Below, piece by piece: positions 1 through 10,129 of a stretch of 64,000 bases of DNA (position 1 is the first letter of the stretch; each line of letters opens with the position of its first letter). A program made the position numbers and the translations under genes. Below the pieces are notes generated by a model. That model had not been told where the DNA came from and did not search any database. It saw nothing but the letters and a program-made list of their open reading frames with translations. Where the stretch lies: positions 464,372 to 528,371 of the forward strand of contig NMRB01000073.1 of NCBI GenBank assembly GCA_002633025.1, in the 5' to 3' direction. Origin of the DNA: Notospermus geniculatus. Its lineage: Eukaryota > Nemertea > Pilidiophora > Heteronemertea > Lineidae.

Positions 1-502
1 CCTTCCCACCCAATGGGTGTAATACGCCATCCAGAGATATTAACCCCTTCCTACCCAAGTGGTCTGATGAGATATCTTTTTGGATTCATGAAGTGATATT
101 AACCCCTTCCCACCCAATGAGTGTAATACGATATCTATCTCGATTCAATAAGCGATGTTAACCCCTTTCTACCCAAGTGGCCTGATAAGATATCTTTTTC
201 GATTGATGAAGTGATATTAACCCCTTCCCACCCAATAGGTGTAATACGACATCTATCTCGATTCACCAAGAGATATATACGGTAACCCCTTCCTACCCAA
301 GTGGTCTGATAAAATATCTTTTTCGATTCACGCAGTGATATTAACCCCTTTCCACTGAACTGATTTCCACGAGGAACGCTTTGCTTGCTAATCATGAAAA
401 AGGCATACTATTCGTACTTCGTTTCCCGTCTTTCAGCCTCTTGAGTTGGCAGGTCATAGTCAGCTGAGCGCAAGGCCCATGGGCCTCTTGTTGTTGCGTG
501 TT
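1..502 (-). repeat. Dispersed repeat with 120-bp tandem array
   Basis: Positions 1-360 contain alternating 60-bp units (TTAACCCCTTCC..ACCCAA cores) that make a roughly 120-bp higher-order period, about three copies, cut by the window edge. The unique head at 361-502 ends in a GGCCCATGGGCC-like palindrome. The same head plus the same 60-bp units recurs in the opposite orientation at 45985-46361, so this is one interspersed repeat family that carries its own minisatellite. No coding signal was seen. The 503-612 stretch holds nothing I recognise. Confidence 0.85.
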
Positions 503-612
503 TTCATGGTACAACGGCAAGTGAATCATACATTGCGGGGAAATATCCAAAAATAAGTTGCACAAGTATGATTAGATGTGAATCACTTGAAAAAATTCAT
601 TCGTTTATTGCG

Positions 613-1200
613 TTAAACAAGAATTAGCGCTTTCCCGCCAAAATGCCGACCGTCTTCGTTCCGTTTTCCCAGTCGCTGTTTTAGTGTCGCCGTCTTTTCC
701 AAGCCGCGCGCTTTATGCAAATGAGCGACGTCATACGAAATTGATACAATGTGATACATGCGAACCAGTGCGTCTCGGTAACAGTCGTGGTTATGTCCCC
801 TGTCTGTGAGAAAGCCAACCGAGTTCTGAAGGTGTTTCAGAGCCGCAGGCCGTTCTGAGCATATGGACAGGATGCGGAGGGCTTGGGAAAAAGGGATGGA
901 GCGTTTGATATGGCCAGGGTGACAGGAAGCTGGGTGGAGGTATTGGTGAGTGTCCGTCGGTTTTACATAGAGGTCAGTCACAATCCTTGAGTCGCAGAGT
1001 TTGACAGTCACATCCAAAAAATTCTGGGAGGAAGGGGATGCATCCCAAGTAAACCTGATGGTGGGGTGGAACTCATTGAGCCTGTCAACGAAATCCTCCA
1101 GTTTTTTTCGTCCATGGGTCCACACAGAGAAAACATCATCTATGAACCTGAGCCAGTTCATCATGGCTATAGGCCTACCAGTTTTATAGTGCCAAGACAA
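613..1200 (-). pseudogene. Penelope-like reverse transcriptase fragment
   Basis: A 195-residue open frame carries the late part of a Penelope-like element (PLE) reverse transcriptase. WLRFIDDVFSVW holds the catalytic DD pair, FLDVTVKL follows, then the diagnostic PLE stretch TDLYVKPTDTHQYLHPASCH and IPFSQALRI. The fragment lacks the N-terminal RT motifs upstream and any GIY-YIG endonuclease downstream. It is therefore a truncated copy and differs clearly in sequence from the PLE at 56-61 kb. Function lost is an inference from the missing domains. Confidence 0.88.
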
Positions 1201-1318
1201 AGAGTTATGAGCTGACTTTGCCCCTCCCTATCATGACAGGCGGATTGGAATTTGCATAAAAAATTTTCATAAAAAAAACATAGGGCCTAAAGGTAATAAT
1301 CTTTTGCTTCCTTTTCAG

Positions 1319-1388
1319 GAGTTTGAGCAGTTCCTCAACCATGGCTTGTTCTCTCTCTACAATACCATTATTCATGTTATTTAAGAAG
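1319..1388 (+). other. Candidate upstream exon of YqaJ-like gene
   Basis: A segment bounded by a good acceptor (CTTCCTTTTCAG) and a donor (AAG|GTAGGT). In one frame it reads EFEQFLNHGLFSLYNT before a stop; in another it is open and has an ATG in a good context at 1341. I could not reconcile its phase with the next candidate exon, so the link to the gene downstream is weak. Confidence 0.3.
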
Positions 1389-1496
1389 GTAGGTTGAACT
1401 TGGCCCTTACCCTTGCCTGTTGTACTTTCTGTTGGTCATGACCCAATAATTTTTACTTTAGTCAAACCTTTATTGTTGGTTTCTTTCACTTTTCAG

Positions 1497-1570
1497 GTGT
1501 GAGTAGGCTATTTGATGTCATTACAATCAGAGGCCGTCTGGTGAAATCTACAAGGGCACAACATGATGAG
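1497..1570 (+). other. Candidate upstream exon of YqaJ-like gene
   Basis: A segment between TTTCACTTTTCAG and GAG|GTACCT. One frame is open and reads VSRLFDVITIRGRLVKSTRA. It ends in phase 0, which matches an acceptor (CATCCCAG) that would start the next exon at 1722 with the basic stretch KRKRAKRRG. This joins smoothly to the long frame downstream, but the 5' side is unresolved. Confidence 0.4.
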
Positions 1571-1721
1571 GTACCTTTAATTTAACCCAATCTTGCCAGT
1601 CAGAAGATGTTGTAATTCAATCAGCTGTTTTCATTGTCAGCCTTAATTTTGAGTCGTGTATCATCCTGAATGTGTTTTCCATTGCCTTATTTTCTTTCCT
1701 TGCCTCTTCAGTACATCCCAG

Positions 1722-4700
1722 AAGAGAAAGAGGGCCAAGAGGAGGGGACTTTGGCTTCATCCACCCAAAAAGAAGTGTGTTACTCCTGAACATGACTTTC
1801 CTTCAGCCAAGAAAGAGATGTTGGCATGTGCTCCAGTAAGGAACAAAGGATTAGCAGAAGAAAAGGCTGGAACCATTGAGCCTAGGAAGATCACCTTTGC
1901 AGGCGACAAAGATTTCATTGATCACCCTGAATCTCTTGTTGAGCACGTTGAGACATGCACTGAAGAACATAACTTTTCTGATACCAATGATGATCCTGTG
2001 TGTGCGGATTCTCATTCTGATTGTAATGATGTATCTGATCCTGTGTGTGTGGATAACCCCAAGTCATTCAAGGATTCGATTCTACTGGAATTACAGGACT
2101 GTCTCCCTGCAGTCATTGATGCATTCGAGGAAAAAGAACTGCTCTTTGACTTCGCCAATTTTCTGCGGCTCATTTCAAAAGGAGAATTCCCAATGGGAAA
2201 TATTGCTCTCTACCTTCTGATGGATGTTGCTCGCTGGTACAGCCTCAGCAATACCGTGAACATGTCCTATCCTAGTATTAGCTGCACGTTTTGGAGAATG
2301 GGATATCGGCTCTTTCACGGCAAGTTCTTGCGATTCATGTCGGGAATGAAAAACTGTGGTCATATAATTACAGGTGAAGCTGAGAGGGGTCATTATGATC
2401 CAAAATCTTCAAGTGTCAACTTTGTTGTCCCAAGTTTGGATGTGATCCTGAAGGATGCACCATCAAACATTCCAAAGTCATTACAACCAGGGTTGATAGA
2501 AAGTACCCTTGATTCAGTGGCGTCAAGAAATCAGGACAAAACTCATGTTTTGGCCATTGATGGGAAAAAAAGTTACAGCTGGCCTTACCGAAACAGGCGG
2601 TGATGTGGACCTGTTTGGGTTTGAGGAGGGAGAGACCATGAAAGAAAGGAAAGAGGAACTTGAATGTGAATTGTCATTCCTGAATTCACTTCAGATTAAG
2701 GCATACGAGCTCCCACTGGATTTCACTGAGGTGTCTGAAGATGACAAGGCTGTCTTCTTCAAGGATATCAAGAAACTTGTACTTATTGTAAGTCAACGGT
2801 TGTGCAATGTACGACCAATGAAAGTAAAAAAGAACCTTGGTCTTGAAAAATTCAAGAAAATAGCAGGAAGTGACTGGCGTAATTCGAAGTATGTGTTTGT
2901 TATCAGCAGTCTGCAAGCCTCCCTCTTTCAAATAGATGACTTCGTAAGAAAGGCATTACATGTGATACGTAGACTTGTGGGTGTGATTTGTTTGCTACTG
3001 AGAACAAATATTCATTACACTTTAGGAAACAGGATCAGCTTATCTAGTCAGGCAAAGTTGATGGACCCTGAATTACTTTCCGATGACCTACGCAGAAACC
3101 CTGCTTTCATCAAACAGAGGTCAGAAAAGTGGTTTGACCTGAGAGGTCAAGCACGTGTAACAGGGAGCACATTGTATGATGGCCTTGGTGTTCGCAGTCT
3201 GAAAGCACAAAAAGAACATTTCAACAAAGTGATCCACAACATGCAGCCCCCTGATCCATCGCCAGAAGTAATGGAACGCATGCAGCATGGAACAATAAAT
3301 GAAATACATGCCACTGCAACACTGGCAAGTGTAGTCGTACCTGCCTTTTTCCCATGTATGTGTGTGGTTGAAGAGGGTTGCTACTTCCTGAATAATGGGG
3401 ACCGCAGACTTCTGGAGGTGTCGCCTGACGGTAGCTTGCGTCGTTTGAACCCTGATGGAATTACCCTTGGACCCCCACTGGTAGCTGTAGAGATTAAATG
3501 TCCATTTCCTTCCTCGTACAAACCACATGTGCATTATGCTGATTCCTTCCCATCATACTATGTCACTCAACTGTTAGCAGAAATGAAGGCGTTAGAAGTA
3601 GAAGCCCTGGTGTACCTGTCATATTGTGAGGAAAGCACAACAGTCTTCCTAGTCAGGTTCGATGAATTATTATGGCTCAAAATAAGGACAGAAGTCATAA
3701 GAGTGTATGGTGCTGATAAACCAAGTCTCCCACAGAAACTCTCATCAACTGCAAAAGAGTTGAAGGTTGATGTGAAATATTTCATCAACAACAATATTCA
3801 GTTCCTTGCAGAAGTGCCATCAGTGCTTGGTGATTGGTCAAATAGACAACACAGTAGCTGGGATGCCTTACAACTATCCCTTCACCCTTATAGACCAGGT
3901 ACCAACCATGCCAACTGGAGGGAGTGAGAATGTGTCCTGCCTTACAGTTCAGGAAATGCACAGTGTTCTGGCTGAAAGTAGTGCAACAATTGAAGATGGT
4001 TATCAGCTATCTCGCAAAAAGGCAGTGGGGCTCTTAGTCTTGGTATTGTCTGATACAGACAGACAGTGGGATGCTGAAATTCCAAATAGTTTGCCTGTTG
4101 CCTACGGCCTTAAAGATTACTCTCTTGTTGCAGAAACAATGAGGAAAATGTCAGAATATGTCATTGAAGCATGTAACCAGCGTGGCATTCATGTGGGTGG
4201 ACTCTCATTCGATGGACAGTGGCATAAGATTATGGTTACTGATTCCAAAGGACAGCCAAATACCAGGCTTCAACACCAAAAGCTTGTGTGGGACACGTAC
4301 AAGAAGAAGAAAAAGGCAGACCTGCTGAAGATCCTCAGGAGTGTCAACAAAGTTGATAGTGGTGCTATTCGATCACACATCAAAATGACGAAGGATGATA
4401 CTGGAGCCATCAACATTTGGAGCAAGGATGAGAAAGCCTTCAAATGTATCCGGACTACAGGAAACAGAGCAGCCTGGAAGAGAACCGTCACACAGCAGAA
4501 GGAGACAGAAACAACAACATCTGCTGTGAATACTGATTTGAGTTGGGTACCAGAAAGTTTGGATGACATATCTGATCCTGAAATCAGAGATACAATTGGT
4601 AGGATAGGAATGGAGCTTCATAACGAACTAAACAATCAAGATGTCCAGAGCGAAGACTCAGTTCCAGATTTTGTTGACACAGACTCAGGGGTACTTGGTG

Positions 4701-4996
4701 CTAGAGTTGAGGTGACTGCAGCAAATGCTGATGGTGATAGTGTTCAAAATAGCTCTGGACAAAGTGATCATGATGATAAGCATGATGAGTCGAGGCCAAA
4801 CATGTCAATTGACTTGTCTGATGAGGACTTAAACAGTCTTCTAGATCTGCTTAAGGTCACTACAGACACTGCAAAGAAGTGGGCAAATAGTGAGCCACAA
4901 GATCTGCAGGCATCCCTCAAGTCAGGAGATAGTCCCAATCGCCTTACATATCCAGAACTTAATAGTAGGCCGGCCAAACCTCCAAAACGTTTCTAG
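1722..4996 (+). pseudogene. YqaJ-like exonuclease gene, frame-broken
   Basis: Three overlapping open frames make one long protein of about 1,090 codons. Part 1 (to about 2571) starts with a nuclear-localisation-like basic run (KRKRAKRRG) and contains FLRFMSG and LAIDGKK. The frame shifts in a seven-A run at 2565-2571; part 2 continues VTAGLTETGGDVDLFGFE. Part 2 holds a lambda-exonuclease/YqaJ-type PD-(D/E)XK nuclease: RSEKWFDLRGQARVTGS at about 3118, GTINEIHA, SPDG at 3421-3432, EIKC at 3490-3501 and YYVTQLLAEM. A second shift lies between about 3800 and 3930. Part 3 ends in an acidic, serine-rich tail and PPKRF-stop. The catalytic motifs look intact, so the breaks are either recent or base-calling errors. 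In animals such proteins often belong to repetitive, virus- or transposon-derived families. Host function is unknown. Confidence 0.7.
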
Positions 4997-5045
4997 AAAA
5001 AAATACTAGTAGTCGGCATTTTCTGTTAATGGATGGCATCCCCTC

Positions 5046-5892
5046 CAGGGCCGACCGAATCGAAACTCCGAAAGCGAAGTCGGCGATAGTGGCCTTAACA
5101 GCGCCTATCAGCTAATAGTGTACCAGCGGTGGGTAAATGGCCGAATCTAAACGCTGTTAGCGCGCCGGTAGTCCATGCCACTGGTAGGCTCTGAGTAAGA
5201 CCGTATCATGGACGGTAGGCCCTATTCCTTGGACCAAGGTTGGTCTATTAATATCCCTCGCCACGAAATCTATTTTGATTCCTTTGTAAGTTGTGCAACT
5301 GGGATAATTTGAGGGCACGGACTGCGACGCAAGGTACGGTCTAGTGCCCTTACGTTCACCCTTTCTGCCCAGTTTGTGCTAGTCTGCCCCAAAGCTCGAG
5401 CGAAATCGTGCTGTTGAATTCGGAGGCCGAAAAATATCTCATCATGAGGTTGTTTAGCCGTCACAATGCCACGTTGACGGCCAATCACTCCGCGAAGAAA
5501 TATAGGTGTGGGGAACCGATATTGGCTGAAAATATCTTCATCGGTATATTCCTCATCGTAGGGATTGCAGCAGTTTCTTAATGTGCTCATTCTGTATACC
5601 CACGCTCAACGACCCCCATCGCCACATCACCTTGAACACGCCCATACTGCTTGGAAGTGGTCAACGGACACCACTAACAGCGCGCTAAAGGAGGTCCCGA
5701 CCGCCTATAGTGAAACAGCTTACCGGCGCCTATCTGTGACGTCATTGATAGCCTAACAAAGTTTCCATTCGGTGTTCCTATCAACGCCGGTAGCTACCGG
5801 AGTTTCTATTCGGGGATAGTGCCTATTGGCATTTGGCCTATACCTCCGATAGGCACTGATAGCGCTATCGGAGTTTCGATTCGGTCGGCCCT
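5046..5892. mobile_element. Inverted-repeat MITE (CAGGGCCGACC family)
   Basis: An 847-bp element bounded by perfect 26-bp terminal inverted repeats, CAGGGCCGACCGAATCGAAA and onward, beginning at 5046 and mirrored at 5867-5892. A second, weaker inner layer of inverted repeats (TAGCGCTATCGG-type) follows. It has no credible gene inside. I could not see a target-site duplication, so the superfamily is open. Confidence 0.8.
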
Positions 5893-6010
5893 GAACTGTA
5901 AAATACAGGCTACTGAACAATATTAGGGTGGATGCCACTGTTAAATTTGAATTTGGACGAAGTTACGGCCGATTGAATTTTTGGAACTGACTTTATCATT
6001 GGGCCAAGAA

Positions 6011-6373
6011 CTGATCTTTGTACAGGAGAATGGGGACCAATGTACAGCTAACTTTTAAACGGTCGGATTTACACCCCGTAAATGTGTTACCAACAGATAG
6101 AAATATGGTACTTTTTAACCAAATAAGCATATTTTTAATTGTTTTCAGTAGTTTTAGTAATAAGAAATAACGTTTTTCATGTAAAATAGGTCGAAATACA
6201 TTAAAACGCCATTTCCAATTTCGTAACTAGTTAAAAAAACAAAAGACATGCTTATTTGATTAAGAGATACCGGTACCATGTTTCTATCTATTGGTAATAC
6301 ATTTATGGGGTGTAAATCCAACCGTTCAAAAGATAGCTGTACATCGGGTCCCATTTTCCTGAACAAAGCTCAG
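6011..6373. mobile_element. Palindromic MITE, ~125-bp arms
   Basis: The left arm (about 6011-6135) and right arm (about 6250-6373) are reverse complements at roughly 85-90% by eye, starting CTGATCTTTGTACAGG on the left and ending in CTTTGTTCAGG reversed on the right. The core is AT-rich and non-coding. It lies just upstream of the small gene fragment at 6562. Confidence 0.75.
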
Positions 6374-6561
6374 TATATTTGAACACAGTGACCTTGATAA
6401 TGACCTGGGATAGATGTACAGTGGTTCTTTGTTCCAGAAAGGCAGAAGAATGGCAAAGCTCTCCTGAAATGCACTGATCCGCACCATAACTTGTGCAATC
6501 TCAGGGTCAAAATATGCAAAAATGGCATAGATGGTATTAAAAAAGGAGGCATGGCGAGCTG

Positions 6562-7111
6562 TTGCCCGTGGAAGAAAAACAAAACTTTAGTCCTGCCATG
6601 GTGGATGATCTGATTGACAAGCAGTCGAATGCTTTCGCAAGGACAACTTTCTCTGATGAAGTTGAAAATGAAATGAGGAACCTTGGCTTCACTACTGAAG
6701 CCGATTTTTGTGCACTGGTGAGGAATTGGTATGCTGCTCATGATGCACCAGGAATTGAAGCTGTTGAGAGGTACAGGAAATGGCTTGAGTTTCGAAGGTT
6801 TTTGCTGGATGGAGTTTCATTCTCAACATTTCCACCACCTGCACGATATCTCAATGTCAAAGGGATCCCAGTTGTGACCTATGAAAGCATTCTTTGTTGC
6901 ATAGACTGTGCTCTTCAGATCAGTATCCAAGAGTGGGATGTTCAATGTGCGGACAGTTGGATCACTACCCGTAGAGACACTTGTCAGTATTGCACATGAT
7001 ATGGATAGCAGCGGTGCTCCACCTTTACGTGGAGCTCACTGTGAGGAGACGATGGCAACGGTGTGTGAAGTGATGACAGTCATGGCAAATCCTGTCGCGT
7101 ATTGCTATTAA
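6562..7111 (+). pseudogene. Unrecognised gene fragment, one frameshift
   Basis: A 145-codon frame starting MPVEEKQNFSPAMVDDL continues well to GIPVVTYESILCCIDCALQ. From about 6920 the protein-like sequence moves to the next frame (GMFNVRTVGSLPVETLVS), ending in a stop at 7111. The composition is that of a real protein, and the VGSLPVETL block looks like a conserved motif, but I do not recognise the family. It could be a stray part of the same repetitive family as the YqaJ-like gene upstream, since both are + strand and broken. That is inference only. Confidence 0.5.
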
Positions 7112-7263
7112 AATTTGTGGTCGCCACCTTTCGGGTACACGCTGTGTTTCGCGGCACTCAAGACCACTTCCGCCCAAGGCGCAGGAGAATCTTCTCGCGA
7201 AGGTTCTTCAACATGTTCAAAATCACGATTTAATGAATTTTAAGGTATCGTACGGATCTATTG

Positions 7264-8032
7264 GGCTTACTGGAATAAACGCAACGCAACGCAATCAACG
7301 CAATGAACCTAGTTCCTATTTTACCCATTTGCCGCTGCTTTGGTAGGCGTAGTAAGCACATAACATATGCGAGGGTCGAGGATTGATGCTTCCGGCAAGG
7401 GACCATTCATTGTGTATCAATCCGACAGTCATGATAGTCTCGGGCAACATATTAAAACGTTCATGGCCATCTTGGTGTAACGCACTCACCTGGTATGCGC
7501 GAGCCTAGCATCTCCCAATGATCCCATACTGGTCTCCTGTCCAACCTACGTACACTTAGTGGCAACTAGACTGATACTCTGCTGAGCTCTGATACAAGTA
7601 CAGGTAGTGAGCCAAAAAATGTCCGCCGTCTTTTTCATCACTTGCGAAGTTTGACGAGCTGCAACATCATTACCAACCATTCATCAAGTAAGAGCCCATT
7701 CTTGAACGCACTCCTTTACGTGTAGCAACAGCCTCCACGCCAAATTAATAACTTGGAGCATTCAGATTTAGATAGGCCTAGGTTAGGTAGATTTGAACTT
7801 CACGTCGAGCTTGGAAACATGATCTGCATATGACACGACTCGTGCCATGATGTACATGACGTCGTGACGACGTGTAGGCCTACACGTGTATTGATCGATC
7901 GATCGCCAGTTCGCCGTCAAACATTTGAACACCGCCATCTAACGTCGACATAACAAATCAACTAGTCATTTGGAAACAGTCATTACTCCCATTGCGCTGC
8001 ATTGCGTTGCGTTGCGTTTTTTCCAGTAAGCC
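7264..8032. mobile_element. MULE-like non-autonomous DNA transposon
   Basis: A 769-bp element with terminal inverted repeats of about 40 bp (GGCTTACTGGAA followed by repeated AACGC units). It is flanked by a perfect 9-bp duplication GATCTATTG (7255-7263 and 8033-8041). Nine-base duplications and GG-starting ends fit Mutator-like elements. No transposase remains inside; the interior is non-coding. The second 9-bp-TSD element at 22236-23172 also starts GGCTT. Confidence 0.85.
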
Positions 8033-8099
8033 GATCTATTGTGGGAGGAGAAGGTCCTCACAAAGTTCTGTAAGTTTTATACAAGTTGTCATGTTGTGT

Positions 8100-8415
8100 T
8101 CAGTGTAAAAATTGGTTTGTAAGCAGGGCGCATCTTCACGCGTCTCATTTTCTTGGGTAGCAGGGTGACAAACCTAGGGGTGGGACATGTTTCCTGTGCT
8201 CTGTGTGGGCTATAATATCCCGGTAGATGGCTTTTTAGATTTGTGACAGACAAAATTTTGAGATTGACATTGCAGTTTCACCCTGATCCACATATCGGAG
8301 AATGAAACCGAGTAGCTCATCTGAAAGCTTGGGTCCACAAACATAGGGGTAGGACCTGTTTCCAGGCTTCTAACTGTACTGTGGACTGAGCTGTGACAGA
8401 CGGAAAGGTGAAGGG

Positions 8416-8446
<31 letters not shown>

Positions 8447-8500
8447 CACACACACACAGACACCAAGACCGAAAACAATATGGTCCCCGATCTTGTTTTT
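8100..8500 (-). repeat. Dispersed repeat with internal (CA)n
   Basis: A block with a (CA)n microsatellite at about 8416-8458 between conserved flanks. The same flanks and a (TG)n tract occur in reverse at 47585-47760: both have AAGATCGGG, TATTGTTTT, GTCTGTCACA and GGAAACA-GTCCTA-CCCTA. Positions 8160-8235 repeat part of the 8330-8390 flank. The microsatellite is thus part of a mobile or amplified unit, not independent slippage. Confidence 0.7.
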
Positions 8501-8585
8501 TTCTTTTGTTGTGTTTTTCTTTTGTTTCCATTGTAATCTGGTGCCCTGCTGCGCCTCGTTTTCGGGTTCTGTGGCTCCGTCATAA

Positions 8586-8888
8586 GCGAGTTTTTGCAAA
8601 GCCCCCGAAACGCCAACGCGAACGCCAAACCCATTGTTCGGTACCACGAAGAGAGCACCGAGCAAAAGGATAGACGTTCGCGTTGGCGTTTTGGGGACTT
8701 TGCAAAACTCTCTATTATCGTATTGCGCGTAAAACGCCGCTTTCTGCCCTTGGCTTTTACACATGACCGTTACATCATTAGAGAGTTTTCGGAAAGCCCC
8801 CGAAACGTCGACGCGAACGTCTATTCTTTTGTTCGGTGCGATTGTCGTTCGCTTTGGCGTTTCGGGGGCTTTGCGAAAACTCCCTATT
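8586..8888. mobile_element. Two tandem hairpin MITEs (GCCCCCGAAACG)
   Basis: Two consecutive near-palindromes, about 8586-8722 and 8780-8888. Each has arms containing GCAAAGCCCCCGAAACGCC-like sequence and the inverse. They share the end motif GAGAGTTTT and are clearly the same family. They are GC-rich and non-coding, and the open frames across them are artefacts of the palindrome. Confidence 0.75.
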
Positions 8889-9253
8889 ACACAAGCGAGA
8901 CTCGAAACGCGAACAATACCTTTCCCGCCAATGAATATTAGTGAATCAACCTTGGTTCCCGCACAAAGGCTTAGTGCGCCAACAGTAGCCTAACCAACAC
9001 CAAGCGTAACCGAAACCTAAACTGACATTGGTGATGCTCATTTGTAATCTGATGTTAGCCTAACCACCGATAGTCACTGTTGGTGTCGTAATGGACATAC
9101 CGGACGTGCGTAACAGAAGAGTCCAGGTGTTACTTCATTTACAACGAAATAAAAATGAACAGCCATTCATGAAGGAACTAGGGCCACAAATCCAACATGC
9201 CACCAGTCCTCATGTTTCATTTATCCGAGGATTATACATTACCAATTCCAACC
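8889..9253. other. No recognisable feature
   Basis: A non-coding stretch between the hairpin MITEs and the foldback element. I see no gene, TIR or simple repeat. Confidence 0.6.
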
Positions 9254-9367
9254 CAACTTCTCGGCGATGACGAATGACCCAGAAACATTACAAGAGTTAA
9301 ACATTGTATCAACTTCAGAAAGAAACACGCTGCCTATTAATTGACGTCATGCTGTGTAAGCCTACTT

Positions 9368-10129
9368 CACCGTGGAGAATCGGCAGCCGCCTTTCCGAGT
9401 AGCAGCAACCCTCTCCGAGTTTTATCTTACACCTCACCGAGTAAAAATGGCGGATGTTGCTGATGAGACAGAAAACGACGACAAAACTGGTGGATTTATA
9501 ACTCCTATCTCAAAGTAAGTCTTTTATGACCCCGTGGAGGCTATTTTAATTTGTATACTTCATCATTCGGTAGAAAGGTTATCAGGGTTTTAGCTTGCAA
9601 TCGGCTGTATGAAGTGAAATAGTTGGGATGGTTGCCGATCTGCGTGAAATTCACTGGCCTGTGCTATGTCAATCGCTTCATCCTCGGACGAAAAGGCCTC
9701 TTTTAGTCAACTGTTGGCCTTTTTATCTCGCAGACACCTTGTTTCTTCCAAGATTAAGACTTAAACTTAATTATGATCACGTAGATAACCATTTTAGTGT
9801 TTGTACTTCACTAAAAGAGGCATTTTCGTCCGAGGATGAAGCGATTGACACAGTGGATTTTATGCAGACCGGCAACCTTCCCAACAATTTCACTTCGTAC
9901 AGCCGATTGCAAGCTAAAACCCTGAAAAACTTTCTGCCGACCAATGGAGTATACAAATTAAAATAGCCTCGACGGGATCATAAAAGACTTACTTTGGGGT
10001 AGGAGTTATAAATCCACCAGTTTTGTCGGCGTTTCAGCAACATCCGCCATTTTTACTCGGTGAGGTGTAAGATAAAACTCGGAGAGGGTTGCTGCTACTC
10101 GGAAAGGCGGCTGCCGATTCTCCACGGTG
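9368..10129. mobile_element. Nested foldback element with TSD TACTT
   Basis: A 762-bp palindrome with arms of about 345 bp, ends CACCGTGGAGAATCGG and its complement. It is flanked by TACTT at 9363-9367 and 10130-10134. Removing it restores the left arm of the surrounding foldback, as judged against the intact right arm near 11430. Each arm contains ATGGCGGATGTTGCTGA followed by an open stretch that ends at a strong donor (AAA|GTAAGT at 9514 in the left arm), which looks like a captured first exon. Confidence 0.88.
9447..9514 (+). other. Exon-like segment captured in foldback
   Basis: ATG in a favourable context, 22 codons (MADVADETENDDKTGGFITP..) and then a GTAAGT donor at 9515. An inverted copy lies in the other arm near 10050. 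It resembles the 5' exon of a cellular gene duplicated into a mobile element. No continuing exon is visible, so it probably makes no protein here. Confidence 0.35.

Noticed and set aside
1001-1189. Plus-strand ORF
   Set aside because: Shadow of the Penelope RT fragment on the minus strand.
3121-3534. 137-codon minus-strand ORF
   Set aside because: Antisense of the YqaJ-like domain, which has the real motifs.
8210-8764. Long minus-strand ORF with a VCVCVCV run
   Set aside because: Created by the (CA)n microsatellite.
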